The notes below the pieces were generated by a model that saw only the letters and a list, made by a program, of their open reading frames with translations, ran no database searches and had not been told where the DNA came from. Below are positions 1-6,508 of a stretch of DNA of 21,434 bases, in pieces. The DNA comes from an uncultured Clostridia bacterium (lineage in GTDB: Bacteria; Bacillota; Clostridia; Christensenellales; Aristaeellaceae), in assembly GCA_934667105.1 (NCBI GenBank), contig CAKULG010000033.1:1-21434 (forward strand), written 5' to 3'. Numbering within the stretch: the stretch's first letter is position 1; each line of letters begins with the position of its first letter. A program made the position numbers and the translations under genes.

Positions 1-15
1 CTCAATCTCTTTCAC

Positions 16-61
16 AAATCCGAACGTGTGCTTCACGAAGAAGAACAGGTGGTTCGGATTT
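16..61. repeat. 10-bp inverted repeat downstream of tmRNA
   Basis: The arms AAATCCGAAC (16-25) and GTTCGGATTT (52-61) are perfectly complementary and enclose 26 bases, which contain a smaller CTTC/GAAG hairpin. The structure starts 9 bases beyond the tmRNA 3' end on the minus strand, where a terminator would be expected, but no T-run follows it (positions 15 to 1 on the minus strand are purine-rich). It may be a factor-dependent terminator or the edge of another element; the window ends too soon to tell. Confidence 0.45.
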
Positions 62-69
62 GCACGGTT

Positions 70-417
70 TGGTGGAGGTGAGGAGAATCGAACTCCTGTC
101 CGAAGACTCAGCAAGACAGTTTTCTTCGAGCGCAGTCCATGTTTTAACATTCCCGCCGCCGCACGCCCCTGGACAGGCTTACGGCATGAGTAGCTTCATG
201 GTGCCGGGCTGCGGCAAAGCTTACGCAGCCCCGTTCCCTACATTTTTGACGCCGGTGACCTGCGCCGTAGGCAGCTCAGGGCCGACGCGCTGCATTAAGC
301 AGCGAAAGCGTACTGATTGTTGTCAGTTAATTTTAAAGTTCCCCGTTTTAACGCGGCCAGGGTCCGCGGCTCGCTTACCATCCCTCCGACAATCCCCGTC
401 GAAACCAATACACCCCC
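70..417 (-). ncRNA. ssrA: transfer-messenger RNA (tmRNA, ssrA)
   Basis: tmRNA rescues ribosomes stalled on broken mRNAs: it is charged with alanine, enters with SmpB and encodes a degradation tag. On the minus strand the 5' end at 417 begins GGGGGUG and continues with the conserved UUGGUUUCGACGGGG. The 3' end at 70 is CACCUCC followed by ACCA, which pairs with the 5' end as a 7-bp acceptor stem with one G-U pair. A T-arm (AGGAG-UUCGAUU-CUCCU) is visible before it. The tag reading frame stops with TAA at 295-297 and ends DNNQYAFAA. If the tag has the usual ten residues the resume codon is ACU at 327-325, giving TDNNQYAFAA; this start is inferred. The 348-base length is normal for one-piece tmRNA. 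It lies 13 bases after the smpB stop, and no clear promoter of its own is visible, so it may be processed from a smpB-ssrA transcript. Confidence 0.95.
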
Positions 418-430
418 ATATTGCCGGGAT

Positions 431-901
431 TCAGCCATCCCGATGATTGCGCATGGCGCGATCCATTTCGCGCTTTGCATCCCGCTCCGCCGCGCTGGCG
501 CGCTTATCGTGCAGCTGCTTGCCGACGCACAGCCCCAGATTCAGCTTCATCCGTCCGTCCTTGAGGTATACGTCCAGCGGCACCAGGGCATACCCCTGGC
601 GCTGGGCCTGGGCCCCCAGCTTGCGAATTTCGCTTTTGTGCAGCAGCAGGCGCTTGGGGCGAAGGGGATCGGTGTTGAAGATGTTGCCCTGTTCATAGGG
701 GCTGATGTGCATGCCCTGCACAAACACCTGGCCGTCCTTCACCATGGCGAAGCTTTCCTTCAGGTTCACCTTGCCCTGGCGCATGGATTTCACTTCCGTA
801 CCCTTGAGCTCGATGCCGCATTCAATGCTTTCCTCGATGAAAAAGTCGTGGCGCGCCTTGCGATTCTGCGCAATGGGTTTTACGCCGATTTTTTTCGCCA
901 T
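431..901 (-). CDS. smpB: SsrA-binding protein SmpB
   Basis: SmpB binds the tRNA-like part of tmRNA and delivers it to stalled ribosomes. The 156-residue product is full length for the family. It starts MAKKIGVKPIAQNRKARHDF and contains the typical GIELKGTEVKSMRQGKVNLKE and RPKRLLLHKSEI segments. The basic C-terminal tail (KREMDRAMRNHRDG) is the part that enters the mRNA channel in this family. The ATG at 901 is preferred over upstream in-frame codons because a purine-rich AAGGGAG lies about 11 bases before it and the protein then begins at the conserved N-terminus. The neighbouring tmRNA supports the call. The promoter is an extended -10 (TGCTATAAT, 978-986) inside a dispersed repeat. Confidence 0.97.
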   Translation of the reverse strand: MAKKIGVKPIAQNRKARHDFFIEESIECGIELKGTEVKSMRQGKVNLKESFAMVKDGQVFVQGMHISPYEQGNIFNTDPLRPKRLLLHKSEIRKLGAQAQRQGYALVPLDVYLKDGRMKLNLGLCVGKQLHDKRASAAERDAKREMDRAMRNHRDG

Positions 902-941
902 GCTTCGCCGCTCCCTTCCCCATCGAAATGCGCCCCGCCCA

Positions 942-987
942 CGGTTTATGAACCGCCGCCCGGCGATCCGGAAAATCATTATAGCAT
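942..987 (-). promoter_or_regulatory. smpB promoter inside a dispersed repeat copy
   Basis: Read on the minus strand this segment starts with the extended -10 TGCTATAAT (TATAAT at 983-978), then a leader with GC-rich hairpins including GGTTCATAAACC. It matches 21344-21410 at about 44 of 46 positions, except that 21 bases holding a hairpin in the distant copy are absent here. No good -35 box is visible, so the TG motif probably carries the promoter. The predicted transcript starts near 971 and has a leader of about 70 bases before smpB. Confidence 0.7.
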
Positions 988-1033
988 ATTTCCCGCAGAA
1001 TTGCAAATAGAACCTGAAAACGCAGGCGAGCTG

Positions 1034-1873
1034 CTAATTTCCCGCAGGCGTGTCGCTTTCCTGTCGCAGCCGGCGCGGGGATTTGCCCGTTTGTTTTTTG
1101 ACGAGCCGGGCCAAATAATCCGGATCGCCGATGCCGACCTGGGCGGCGACGGCGTAGAGCGGGAGATCGGTTTGCCGAAGCAGCATCAGCGCGGCGTTCA
1201 GGCGCGCCTGACGGATATAATCCGTAATGCCCATTTGAAAAGCGGCCCGGGAGCGCTGATACAGCGTGCCCCGGGAAACGCCGAAAACCGCGCACAGCCG
1301 GGGAATGGAAAGCTCCGGATCGGCCAGGTTTTCCTCAATATACTGGGCCAGGGGCAGCGCCTGGTTTTTCTGCTGGGAGCGCAGGAGGGGATGCAGCCGG
1401 ATATAGCAGGCGCACATGCTCAGCAGCCGGGCCGCCGCCCGGAGGGTATGCTCGTCCTTTTCTTCCATGCGGGCAATTTCCCCGCGCAGCGTCGCCTTGC
1501 CCTCCAGCCCCTTCAGCGCCTCCAGGCGGCGGAGCACCTCCGCCCGGCCATCCCGTGCCAGCACTTGCCCGAACATCAGATATCCGATCACCGCTCCGTC
1601 CGCCAGAATGGGCGCGGTGGCTTCCGTCAGCCCCATGTGGCAGCGATAAATGCAGATGTCCCGATCCCGGCGGCAGCGCTCCAGGCCCATCCGATCGCAG
1701 GCAAGGCACTTTTCGCTGATGCCCGGAAATCGCCGCAACGCAGTGCAAAAAGGCCCCATCGTGCCCGGTTGCGAATACAGAACGCGCATATCCGCATCGT
1801 AGACCACCGCCTTGATGCCGGTGATTTGATACAAATCGTCGCAGATGGCCCGCATTTCCTCCTGGGGCTTCAC
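1034..1873 (-). CDS. PocR-domain AraC-family transcriptional regulator
   Basis: Predicted DNA-binding regulator of 279 residues. Residues about 8-160 resemble the PocR sensory domain, with a cysteine-rich segment (KCLACDRMGLERC, then CIYRCHMGL; Cys56, 59, 67, 74, 78) and the following GYLMFGQVL strand. Residues about 173-271 form a two-helix AraC-type DNA-binding domain (LCAVFGVSRGTLYQRSRAAF and the second helix near VGIGDPDYLARLVKK). PocR domains are thought to sense small organic ligands; the ligand here is unknown. The start is GTG at 1873, supported by GAGGAGG about 10 bases upstream; the internal ATG at codon 7 has its purine stretch too close. It is divergent from the ManA-like/GHL6 operon at 2064, so it probably controls that operon and perhaps itself. 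Confidence 0.88.
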   Translation of the reverse strand: MKPQEEMRAICDDLYQITGIKAVVYDADMRVLYSQPGTMGPFCTALRRFPGISEKCLACDRMGLERCRRDRDICIYRCHMGLTEATAPILADGAVIGYLMFGQVLARDGRAEVLRRLEALKGLEGKATLRGEIARMEEKDEHTLRAAARLLSMCACYIRLHPLLRSQQKNQALPLAQYIEENLADPELSIPRLCAVFGVSRGTLYQRSRAAFQMGITDYIRQARLNAALMLLRQTDLPLYAVAAQVGIGDPDYLARLVKKQTGKSPRRLRQESDTPAGN

Positions 1874-1905
1874 GGCGCTCCCGCCTCCTCTCTTTTTCTG
1901 AATTC

Positions 1906-1934
1906 AGGATAGCACAATCCGGAAATTTGTTCAA
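1906..1934 (-). promoter_or_regulatory. promoter of the PocR/AraC regulator
   Basis: On the minus strand TTGAAC (1934-1929) is followed after exactly 17 bases by TATCCT (1911-1906), a good sigma-A type pair. The predicted start is about 27 bases before the GTG codon. Confidence 0.7.
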
Positions 1935-1946
1935 GAAAAATGTTCC

Positions 1947-1972
1947 ATAATCCGGATTATCCGTTCCAACGG
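1947..1972. promoter_or_regulatory. operator candidate: two palindromes in divergent promoter region
   Basis: A perfect 14-bp palindrome ATAATCCGGATTAT (1947-1960) is followed at once by CCGTTCCAACGG (1961-1972, 5-bp arms around CC). A partial copy of the first (AATCCGGA) occurs at 1916-1923, between the -35 and -10 of the regulator gene. The position, behind the regulator's -35 and about 57 bases before the predicted start of the plus-strand operon, suits an activator or repressor site. The binding protein is inferred, not shown. Confidence 0.5.
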
Positions 1973-1975
1973 CCC

Positions 1976-2004
1976 TGGGCGTAAATTGGCGCACGCATTA
2001 TAAT
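1976..2004 (+). promoter_or_regulatory. promoter of the ManA-like/GHL6 operon
   Basis: TATAAT at 1999-2004 is a consensus -10 box. The matching -35 position (1976-1981, TGGGCG) is poor, which fits a promoter that needs an activator such as the adjacent AraC-type protein. The leader to the ATG at 2064 is about 53 bases and contains GAGGAGGAG. Confidence 0.6.
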
Positions 2005-2063
2005 AAAAAGGAATATGCGTGCCGGGAACGGGCGCGGAAAAGCAATAGAGGAGGAGCAAAAGC

Positions 2064-3278
2064 ATGTCGTTAGCGCAGGAATTGCTGGTAGAAGGGCAGG
2101 GCGTATACCGCCTGGCCCCCACCTGGGTTCCCCGGGCCTTCTGCCGCCCGGGAAAGCGGATCAAGCTGCATCCGGATGATTATTATGTGAAGGGCCTGGA
2201 AAAGGGCGGTATTGACGAGCGCTGGTTCGCCTCCACCACCTGGGCGGAAAACGGCCCGGGCACGCCGGAGGACGAGGGCCTGAGCTATATCGTTTCGGCG
2301 GACGGCCAAAAACGCATGCTGCTGCGGGACGCGGTGGCGGAATTGCAGGGGGAAATCATCGGGCAGAGGCTGTGGGACAAATATCACAAATGGCCCATGT
2401 TTTCCAAATTCTTTGATAACCTGGGCCCGCTGCCGCATCATATCCACCACCGGGACGAGCATGCCCGCCGGGTGGGCGCGGACGGCAAGCCCGAAATGTA
2501 TTTTTTCCCCGCCCAATGCAACAATTACGGCGGCGAATTTCCCTACACCTTCTTCGGCCTGAAGCCGGATACCAAGAAGGAAGAAATCCGCGCCTGCCTG
2601 GAAAATTTCAATAAGGGCGATAACCGTTTGCTGGATCATTCCCAGGCCTATCAGATCAGCCTGGATACCGGTTGGGACGTGCCCCCGGGCATTCTCCACG
2701 CCCCCGCCAGCCTGTGTACCTATGAGCCGCAATTCGCCAGCGACGTATACGCCATGTATCAATCCGTGCTGCCGGGCGGCCACTGCGTGCCGGAGGAGCT
2801 GCTTTGGAAAAATTGTCCGGAGGAGGAGCGGGGCAATTTTGATTATCTGATGGATGTAATCGATTGGGAAGCCAATACCGACGCAGATTTCGCCCGCCAT
2901 CATTTCATGCGTCCGCAATTGATCTGGGAGGATGCAGCGGGCCGGGAGGAATGGATTTGCTATCGCTGCCGCCAGGTGTGCGCCAAGCGGCTCACCATCG
3001 CCCCGGGGCAGGAAAAATTGATTCAGGATCAGGCGGCCTACGGCTTTATCCTGATCCAGGGACGCGGCAGCCTGGGGGCCTGGAATATCGAAACGCCCAC
3101 GCTGATTCGCTATGGCGAGCTGACCAACGACGAATTCTTCGTCAGCGAACAGGCGGCGAAAAAGGGCGTGCTGGTGCGCAACATTTCCACCGCCGAGCCG
3201 TTGGTGATGCTGAAGCATTTTGCGGAAAATCCCGAATTGGACGCCCTCTGGGCGGCCCGTAAGGAGGCGCAGCCATGA
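2064..3278 (+). CDS. type I phosphomannose isomerase-like (ManA/cupin) protein
   Basis: The 404-residue product resembles class I mannose-6-phosphate isomerases, zinc enzymes that interconvert mannose-6-P and fructose-6-P in the cytosol. Visible marks are the histidine-rich LPHHIHHRDEHA (residues 123-134), the GKPEMYF motif (141-147, matching the family's KPEM active-site motif) and GWDVPPGILHAPAS (203-216), which carries the second metal-binding histidine region. The overall sequence is divergent, so the real substrate may be another sugar or sugar phosphate; members of this side branch are often named only as cupins. The ATG at 2064 follows GAGGAGGAG by 6-8 bases. The stop overlaps the start of the next gene (ATGA, 3275-3278), so the two are translated together, suggesting that the isomerase handles the sugar released by the hydrolase. 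Confidence 0.75.
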   Translation: MSLAQELLVEGQGVYRLAPTWVPRAFCRPGKRIKLHPDDYYVKGLEKGGIDERWFASTTWAENGPGTPEDEGLSYIVSADGQKRMLLRDAVAELQGEIIGQRLWDKYHKWPMFSKFFDNLGPLPHHIHHRDEHARRVGADGKPEMYFFPAQCNNYGGEFPYTFFGLKPDTKKEEIRACLENFNKGDNRLLDHSQAYQISLDTGWDVPPGILHAPASLCTYEPQFASDVYAMYQSVLPGGHCVPEELLWKNCPEEERGNFDYLMDVIDWEANTDADFARHHFMRPQLIWEDAAGREEWICYRCRQVCAKRLTIAPGQEKLIQDQAAYGFILIQGRGSLGAWNIETPTLIRYGELTNDEFFVSEQAAKKGVLVRNISTAEPLVMLKHFAENPELDALWAARKEAQP

Positions 3279-5278
3279 GCGCATGGTATACAAATCGCTT
3301 TCGCCGCCATCTGTGCGATATGCACATCGACGATTGGGACGACGCTTTTCTCAGCCGCTTCAGCCCGGAGGAATACCTGGAAAATTTGAAGCTGGCGCGG
3401 ATTAACGCCGCCATGCTGTATTTTCAAGCTCACACCGGGCTGTGCTATTACCCCACGCAGACGGGCCGTATGCACCGGGCCTTTGAAAAGGAGCCTGGCA
3501 AAATGCGGCGGCTGGTGGATTTGTGCCATGAAGCGAATATCAGCGTGGTCGGCTATTACAGCCTGATTTATAACACCTACGAGCACGACCGCCGCCCCGA
3601 ATGGCGCATGGTGCAGAAAAACGGCCGCTCCCGCCGGGAAAACGAGCATACCCGCTACGGCCTGTGCTGCCCCAATCATCCCGAATACCGGGCGTTCGTT
3701 TTCGCGCAGATTGCGGAAATGCTGGCCTATTTCCCGGTGGAGGGTATGTTTTATGATATGCCCTTCTGGGGTCACGTCTGCTATTGCCCCCATTGCCGGG
3801 GGCGCTGGGCCCGGGAGGTGGGCGGCGAAATGCCCCTGGGGCCGGAGGACGCACGCTGGGAAACGCTGATTGAGCGGCTGCACGCCTGGATGGGCGAATT
3901 TTCCCAGGCGGTGGCCGAGCATACCCGGGCCCTCGCCCCGGGGGTATCGGTGGAATTGAATTTCGCCGGGGCGGTGGCCCACGACGCGGTCGGCGTGCCC
4001 GGCGATCAGGTGAACGAGGCCTGCGATTACACCGGCGGCGATCTGTACGGCGGCCTGTACGAGCAATCCTTCACCTGCAAATATTACCTTTCCGCCAGCA
4101 AAAACCCGCCTTTTGAATACATGCGCGGGCGGTTTGAGCCCAACCTGCAAAAGCACACCACGGTGAAGCCCCGGCAGGAGCTGGAAACCGCCGCGCTGCT
4201 CACCAGCGCCCATCATGGGGCCACGCTGATGATCGACGCCATCGACCCCATAGGCACGATGGACAGACGGGTGTACCGGCTGCTGGGCGAGGTATTTGAT
4301 AAATCGACGCCTTACGAGCCCTATCTTCTGGAAGGGGAGCTGGCGGCCGACGCGGCCGTTTTGTATCATCTGCCCTCAAAGGCCTTCCGCCGGGGCCAGA
4401 ATTTCGGCCATCATGAGGGCGCGGTGCAGGCGGTGCGCACGCTGGCCCAGGCCCATGTGCCCGTGGCCGTGGCTAGCTATCGCCAGATGGAGCGCCTGGG
4501 GCAATACCCGCTGCTCGTCGCCTCGCTGCTGCATTCCCTGACGGACGCGGAGCTTCGTTCGCTCACAGATTATGTGTTCCAGGGCGGCCTGCTGTATTTT
4601 TCCGGCGCGGAGGAGCCCGCCCTGCTGCGGGCGCTGCTGGGCGCGGAAAACGCGGGCTTTACCCCGCACACCGTCACCTATCTGGCGCCCCTTCCCGGCC
4701 GGGAGGCGCTCTTTGACGGCTTTAATCAGGCGTATCCCCTGCATTTCGACGCGCAGGCCCCCTGCCTGACGGGCCTGGCCCCGGACGCTGAGGTGTGGGC
4801 CCGGGTTAAGCTGCCCTACACCACCCAAAATAACGAACGCTTCGCCTCCATCCATTCCAATCCGCCGGGGGTGGATACCGAATATCCCGCCGTGGTGTTC
4901 CGGCGGCTGGGAAAGGGCGCTGTGCTTTGGTGCGCCCAGCCCCTGGAAAAGGAGGCGGGGCCTTCCTATGCGCGTTCGCTGCTGGCGCTGCTTTCCGCCC
5001 TGGGCCTCAAGCGCTCCCTGCGCACGGACGCTTCCCGCATTGTGGAGCTGGTGACCTTCCGAGATCGGGAGGGCCTGAAAATCAGCGCCGTGCGGATGCA
5101 GCACGATTTTGAAGGGCCACTGCCCGGCTTTGAAATCCTGGTTCGGCTGGACGCGCCGCCTCAGGCCGTGCTGCTGCTGCCTGAAAAGGAGCCCGTTCCT
5201 TTTGATTACGCCGATGGCTGCGTCCGCTTCCGCGCCCGTCCCCTGGCGCTGTACGACCTGTATCAGATTCGCATATAA
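3275..5278 (+). CDS. GHL6-like glycoside hydrolase with C-terminal trimerization-type domain
   Basis: Large 667-residue cytosolic protein (no signal peptide). Residues 1 to about 350 look like a TIM barrel of the hypothetical glycosyl hydrolase 6 type, related to the GH29/GH42 superfamily: NLKLARINAAMLYFQAHTG (37-55), VVGYYSLIYNTYEHDRRPEW (91-110), YGLCCPNHPEYR (128-139) and EGMFYDMPFW (156-165), where Asp161 is a candidate catalytic residue. A cysteine cluster CYCPHC (169-174) follows directly. The middle third (from about residue 355) resembles the glutamine-amidotransferase-like beta-galactosidase trimerization domain, and the end is beta-rich. The substrate is unknown; alpha-fucoside-, galactoside- or mannoside-type sugars are possible. 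The start is set by AAGGAGG (3261-3267) and the ATGA overlap with the preceding gene. No secretion signal implies an imported oligosaccharide substrate. Confidence 0.75.
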   Translation: MSAWYTNRFRRHLCDMHIDDWDDAFLSRFSPEEYLENLKLARINAAMLYFQAHTGLCYYPTQTGRMHRAFEKEPGKMRRLVDLCHEANISVVGYYSLIYNTYEHDRRPEWRMVQKNGRSRRENEHTRYGLCCPNHPEYRAFVFAQIAEMLAYFPVEGMFYDMPFWGHVCYCPHCRGRWAREVGGEMPLGPEDARWETLIERLHAWMGEFSQAVAEHTRALAPGVSVELNFAGAVAHDAVGVPGDQVNEACDYTGGDLYGGLYEQSFTCKYYLSASKNPPFEYMRGRFEPNLQKHTTVKPRQELETAALLTSAHHGATLMIDAIDPIGTMDRRVYRLLGEVFDKSTPYEPYLLEGELAADAAVLYHLPSKAFRRGQNFGHHEGAVQAVRTLAQAHVPVAVASYRQMERLGQYPLLVASLLHSLTDAELRSLTDYVFQGGLLYFSGAEEPALLRALLGAENAGFTPHTVTYLAPLPGREALFDGFNQAYPLHFDAQAPCLTGLAPDAEVWARVKLPYTTQNNERFASIHSNPPGVDTEYPAVVFRRLGKGAVLWCAQPLEKEAGPSYARSLLALLSALGLKRSLRTDASRIVELVTFRDREGLKISAVRMQHDFEGPLPGFEILVRLDAPPQAVLLLPEKEPVPFDYADGCVRFRARPLALYDLYQIRI

Positions 5279-5284
5279 AAAAAC

Positions 5285-5329
5285 TGCGGGGGAGTCGCCT
5301 TTTGAAAGCAAAGCGGCGGTTCCCCCGCA
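5285..5329 (-). terminator. intrinsic terminator of the MDR dehydrogenase gene (repeat family member)
   Basis: A 15-bp stem (5285-5299 with 5315-5329, two G-U type pairs) surrounds a 15-base loop. On the minus strand it is followed by GTTTTTTTAT, a proper T-run, and it begins 4 bases after the stop of the gene ending at 5334. On the plus strand only A-rich sequence follows, so it would work poorly for the hydrolase. The arm TGCGGGGGA recurs at 10975-11113. Confidence 0.85.
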
Positions 5330-5333
5330 AAAA

Positions 5334-6359
5334 TTATGAATTACCCAGCAAATCCCAATGGAACTGCACCACGGGGAAGCTCTTGTCCGCCGCCAGGCGG
5401 GCGTACACCTGGGGCGCGTCCAGGGGCGAATGCACTTCCTCCACCATTTTTTTCAGATCAATCCTGCCCCAACGCACCAAATCCATCACCGCCAGTAGAT
5501 CGTCCCGTTCCGTCCACAGCCCGGCGGAGGATTCCAGCCTGGGCCGGGCCATGGTGTGGGCGCCGATCAGGACGATGCCGGGGAAATGCACCTTGCGATA
5601 ATAATCGATGGAGAAATCCGAATGCCGGGTGCAGCCCAGCAGCGCCACGCGGCCAAAGGGGGCCATGCCGTCCAGCACCTGATCCAGCGCCTTGCCAAAG
5701 CCCGTCACCTCGACGGCCACCTTCACGCCGCCCCGGGAGAGGGCCTTCATCTGCGCCGCAAAATCCGGCGCGAAGGAATCCAGCGCGTAATCCGCGCCGA
5801 ATTCCAGGGCCTGCGCCCGCTTTTCCGCCACGGGATCCACCGCGATCACCGGCGTCGCGCCTCCCGCCTTGAGCAATTGCAGGGCGATGCGCCCCAGAAT
5901 GCCCAGGCCCATCACCGTCGCAGGCTCGCCCAACTCCAAACGGCATTTGCGCACCGCGGCCAGCGGGAAGGTGGCAATCAGGGCCATGGCCGCATCCTGC
6001 AAGGAGGCCTGCTGATCCTCCAGCCGGTGAATATTCCCCTCGTCTACGCACTCATAATGGGTGTGGCAGCCCCAGGTCACGATCACCTTATCGCCGGGCT
6101 TGACGGATTTCACCTCCGCCCCCGTCTCCAGCACGGTGGCCGCCCCGTTGTATCCGCCCCGCCGGGGAAAAACCGCCTTCGCCGCCGGGGTTCGGGGGTT
6201 CACGTTTTCATCTCCCGTCAGGTTGGCCCGCTCGGTGCCGCTGCTGATGGTGGAATAATGCCGCTGAATCAATACGTCCCGGGGGCCCAGGGGCCGCGTT
6301 TCCTCCTCCAGCAGTTCCGCCCGGCCGGGCGCGGTAAAAACAATGCTCTGTGTTTTCAT
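5334..6359 (-). CDS. MDR-family (zinc-type alcohol dehydrogenase-like) oxidoreductase
   Basis: Medium-chain dehydrogenase/reductase of 341 residues, with an N-terminal GroES-like domain and a Rossmann domain marked by VMGLGILGRIAL (149-160) and IAVDPVAEKRAQA. The family oxidises alcohols or sugar polyols with NAD(P). The usual catalytic zinc cysteine is replaced by SSGTERANL (39-47), the GHE motif by GYNGAATV (69-76), and the structural zinc cysteine lobe is missing, so it probably works without the normal zinc or on an atypical substrate. Such sequences resemble the BchC/threonine-dehydrogenase-like side branch found in sugar-utilisation loci. The ATG at 6359 has GGAGGAG 7 bases upstream; longer in-frame starts lack this. 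It lies downstream of the AraC regulator at 6509 with its own -10 box in the 149-base gap. Confidence 0.85.
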   Translation of the reverse strand: MKTQSIVFTAPGRAELLEEETRPLGPRDVLIQRHYSTISSGTERANLTGDENVNPRTPAAKAVFPRRGGYNGAATVLETGAEVKSVKPGDKVIVTWGCHTHYECVDEGNIHRLEDQQASLQDAAMALIATFPLAAVRKCRLELGEPATVMGLGILGRIALQLLKAGGATPVIAVDPVAEKRAQALEFGADYALDSFAPDFAAQMKALSRGGVKVAVEVTGFGKALDQVLDGMAPFGRVALLGCTRHSDFSIDYYRKVHFPGIVLIGAHTMARPRLESSAGLWTERDDLLAVMDLVRWGRIDLKKMVEEVHSPLDAPQVYARLAADKSFPVVQFHWDLLGNS

Positions 6360-6428
6360 GCGCTTCTCCTCCCGCTTTCTTCTCGTCCCCAGCGCTTTTA
6401 TCGCCCGGGAAATCAAGCATTTTTCTAT

Positions 6429-6499
6429 ATTATAGGGTGGATACAGCGTAATTACCATCCGCAATTCTTTAAAAATCGTATACGATTCTGCAATTCTTT
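6429..6499 (-). promoter_or_regulatory. MDR gene promoter with operator-like palindrome and direct repeats
   Basis: On the minus strand a consensus -10 TATAAT lies at 6434-6429; the -35 position (6457-6452, TGGTAA) is weak. Upstream is a perfect 14-bp palindrome AATCGTATACGATT (6474-6487), flanked by two exact copies of GCAATTCTTT (6461-6470 and 6490-6499) whose starts are 29 bases apart. The palindrome with a GTATAC core resembles operators of GntR-type regulators, while direct repeats suit AraC-type proteins. Which protein binds is unknown. Confidence 0.55.
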
Positions 6500-6508
6500 A
6501 TTTTCCCT

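Noticed and set aside
1..60. Minus-strand frame reading PNHLFFFVKHTFGFVKEIE at the window edge
   Set aside because: No start codon with a ribosome binding site is present, the frame overlaps the inverted repeat, and the window ends before it can be judged.
60..110. A tRNA-like 3' end (T-arm and CCA)
   Set aside because: It belongs to the tmRNA: the 5' end at 417 pairs with it and the tag frame lies between.
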